DNA from: Pontibaca methylaminivorans
GTDB taxonomy: Bacteria > Pseudomonadota > Alphaproteobacteria > Rhodobacterales > Rhodobacteraceae
Length of the DNA: 64,000 nt
Reading direction: 5' to 3'
NCBI RefSeq assembly: GCF_900156525.1
Contig: NZ_FTPS01000001.1
Coordinates: 310,001-374,000, forward strand
Below are positions 62,415 through 64,000 of this stretch, piece by piece. Each line of letters opens with the position of its first letter. Position 1 is the stretch's first letter. Below the pieces are notes generated by a model, which made no database searches, was not told the DNA's origin, and saw only the letters and a list, made by a program, of their open reading frames with translations. A program made the position numbers and the translations under genes.

Positions 62415-63086
62415 ATGAGCTGGAGCGAATATCTCCCGGTGCTCTGGCAAGGGGCCTGGGTGACGATCCAGCTCACCTTCTGGTCGACGATCCTCGGTGC
62501 CGTGCTCGCCTTTGCCGCCGGGCTTGGCCGGCTTTCGCATCGCGCCCCGCTCAGGTGGCTTTCGGTCGCCTATATCGAGATCTTCCGCGGCACCTCGCTG
62601 CTCGTGCAGCTGTTCTGGCTTTATTTCGCCCTGCCGCTCATCGGCGAGGCCATCGGCATCAACCTGCGGATGCCGCCGGTGGTCACCGGGGTGGTGGCGC
62701 TTTCGCTCAATATCGGCGCCTACGGGGCCGAGGTGGTGCGCGGTGCGGTGCAGGCCGTGTCGCGCCGCCAGCACGAGGCGGCGAAGGCACTGAACTTTAC
62801 CCCGCGCCGGGCGCTGCTGCGCATCATTCTCCCGCAGGCCGTGCCCGAGATGATGCCGCCGTTCGACAATCTCGCGATCCAGAACCTGAAGGACACGGCG
62901 CTCGTGTCGCTGATCGCGCTTGGCGACCTGGCCATGCGGGCCGAGCAGTTGCGCAACTTCACGCAGGATTCGGTCACGATCTATTCCATGGTGCTGGTGA
63001 TGTATTTCGGCATGGCGCTGGTCCTGACGGCGCTGGTGCGGCTGCTTGCGCACAGCCTCGGGCGCTGGCGCACGGGAGGGACATAG
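62415..63086 (+). CDS. ehuC: Ectoine/hydroxyectoine ABC transporter permease EhuC
   Basis: Membrane permease of 223 residues in the polar amino-acid family (HisM/GlnP). The family motif is YIEIFRGTSLLVQLFWLYFA, and AAKALNFTPRRALLRIILPQ is the ATPase-coupling loop. It sits directly before ehuD, with which it probably forms the heterodimeric channel. Confidence 0.9.
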   Translation: MSWSEYLPVLWQGAWVTIQLTFWSTILGAVLAFAAGLGRLSHRAPLRWLSVAYIEIFRGTSLLVQLFWLYFALPLIGEAIGINLRMPPVVTGVVALSLNIGAYGAEVVRGAVQAVSRRQHEAAKALNFTPRRALLRIILPQAVPEMMPPFDNLAIQNLKDTALVSLIALGDLAMRAEQLRNFTQDSVTIYSMVLVMYFGMALVLTALVRLLAHSLGRWRTGGT

Positions 63087-63779
63087 ATGCTGTTCGGAAT
63101 CGAATGGGACGCCAGCAGCAACTGGTCGCTTGCCGTCTCGATCCTGCCGATCCTGTTGCGCGCCATGGTGGTGACGCTCCATGCGGCGGTGCTCGGCTTT
63201 GCGATCGCGATGGTGCTGGGGCTGGTGCTGGCGGCGCTGAAGGCCGCGCCGGTGCGGCTGGTCTCGTGGCCCGCGCGCTTCGTGGCGGAGTTCCTGCGCG
63301 ACACGCCGCTGCTCGTGCAGCTTTTCTTTCTGTACTACGTCCTGCCCGAATTCGGCATCGTCCTGCCGGCCTTCATGACCGGGGCGGTGGCGTTGGGGCT
63401 GCAGTATTCCGCCTATCTGGCCGAGGTCTACCGCGCGGGGATCGAAGCCGTGCCGCGGGGCCAGCTCGAGGCCGCGCGGGCGCTCGACCTGGCGCCGCGG
63501 CGCACCTTCACCCATATCGTGCTGCCGCAGGCGATCCCGCGCATCATCCCGGCCATGGGCAATTACCTCGTCTCGATCACCAAGGACGTGCCGGTTCTGT
63601 CGGTCGTGACCGTGCTCGAGATGCTGAACGTGGCCAAGATCATCGGCGACCGCACCTTCAACTATCTCGTGCCGCTCACCATGGTCGGGGCGCTTTACCT
63701 TGTCATGACGCTGATCGCCGCCCGCGGCGTGCGCTGGCTGGACATGAAACTGCCGAAAACCGGGATTGCATTGCGATGA
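63087..63779 (+). CDS. ehuD: Ectoine/hydroxyectoine ABC transporter permease EhuD
   Basis: Second permease, 230 residues. FVAEFLRDTPLLVQLFFLYY and EAARALDLAPRRTFTHIVLP are the family motif and coupling loop. The start follows the ehuC stop directly, and its end overlaps ehuA by four bases (ATGA). Confidence 0.9.
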   Translation: MLFGIEWDASSNWSLAVSILPILLRAMVVTLHAAVLGFAIAMVLGLVLAALKAAPVRLVSWPARFVAEFLRDTPLLVQLFFLYYVLPEFGIVLPAFMTGAVALGLQYSAYLAEVYRAGIEAVPRGQLEAARALDLAPRRTFTHIVLPQAIPRIIPAMGNYLVSITKDVPVLSVVTVLEMLNVAKIIGDRTFNYLVPLTMVGALYLVMTLIAARGVRWLDMKLPKTGIALR

Positions 63780-64000
63780 GCGAACCGATCATCACCTTCG
63801 ACGACGTCAGCAAGCGTTTCGGCGCGGTCACCGTGCTGGACGGGCTGGATTTCAACGTGGCCGAGGGGGAAAAGGTCACCATCATCGGCCCCTCCGGCTC
63901 GGGGAAATCGACGATCCTGCGGATCCTGATGACGCTCGAGCCGATCTCGGGCGGGACGGTCTGGGTCGACGGCGAACCGCTCTGGCACGAAAAGGCGGCT
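63776..64000 (+). CDS. ehuA: Ectoine ABC transporter ATPase EhuA, truncated by the window end
   Basis: The first 75 residues of an ABC ATPase: ITFDDVSKRFGAVTVLDGLD, then Walker A IIGPSGSGKSTILR. The frame is open to the last base of the window. It completes ehuBCDA; genes for ectoine breakdown often follow but lie outside. Confidence 0.88.
   Translation, partial: MSEPIITFDDVSKRFGAVTVLDGLDFNVAEGEKVTIIGPSGSGKSTILRILMTLEPISGGTVWVDGEPLWHEKAA

Overview
The window is GC-rich DNA (about two-thirds G+C by eye, my estimate) and densely coding. It fits an aerobic alphaproteobacterium, most likely of the Rhodobacterales (Paracoccus/Rhodobacter-like). The reasons are the aerobic cob gene set, a pyruvate dehydrogenase E1-beta with its own lipoyl domain, an ehu-type ectoine importer, a TRAP transporter, a cyanide-insensitive-type bd oxidase and a Rhodobacterales-style intergenic repeat. 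I see no rRNA, tRNA, prophage, insertion sequence or CRISPR array. The organism assignment is inference from gene content.

Layout. (1) 1-6.1 kb: the end of an unknown protein, then a minus-strand vitamin B12 import operon (TonB receptor, ATPase, binding protein, permease) behind a cobalamin riboswitch. (2) 6.2-20.3 kb: a second cobalamin riboswitch on the plus strand leads a compact aerobic cobalamin operon, DUF1636-cobW-cobN-cobGH fusion-cobI-cobJ-(cobK antisense)-cobL-cobE-cobM-cobB-cobA, with cobF opposite. Most plus-strand joints overlap by 1-4 bases. (3) 20.4-23.4 kb: an alpha/beta hydrolase and a subtilisin-like protease in one transcription unit. (4) 23.8-30.2 kb: a TRIC-type channel, then a LysR regulator divergent from dctPQM and a ureohydrolase, then a small secreted protein. 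(5) 30.4-35.6 kb: an FmdE-like protein, a CxxC carboxymuconolactone-decarboxylase-fold protein, a beta-class GST, a Rieske-FAD reductase, a small membrane protein, a DUF1284 protein and truA. (6) 35.7-43.9 kb: gcvT-gcvH-gcvP behind a tandem glycine riboswitch, class I aldolase, a ferritin-like protein and an acyl-CoA dehydrogenase. (7) 44-50.4 kb: ftsB, pdhA-pdhB-pdhC, cysE and a secreted hydrolase. (8) 50.5-56.4 kb: modE-modA-modB-modC with a probable ModE site, and a PQQ-dependent membrane glucose dehydrogenase. (9) 56.5-61.1 kb: cobO and cobQ, then cydA-cydB-DUF2474 on the minus strand. (10) 61.4-64 kb: ehuB-ehuC-ehuD-ehuA, the last cut by the window end.

The dominant theme is cobalamin. 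One promoter region carries two oppositely directed B12 riboswitches, so import and synthesis can be shut down together. The late genes cobO and cobQ lie 37 kb away with no visible riboswitch. The points most worth checking are a CobQ that has lost the hallmarks of its glutaminase domain, an in-frame CobG-CobH fusion, cobK antisense inside the operon with start codons sharing a CATG, a bacterioferritin lacking the heme-ligand methionine, and the protease/hydrolase pair of unknown role.
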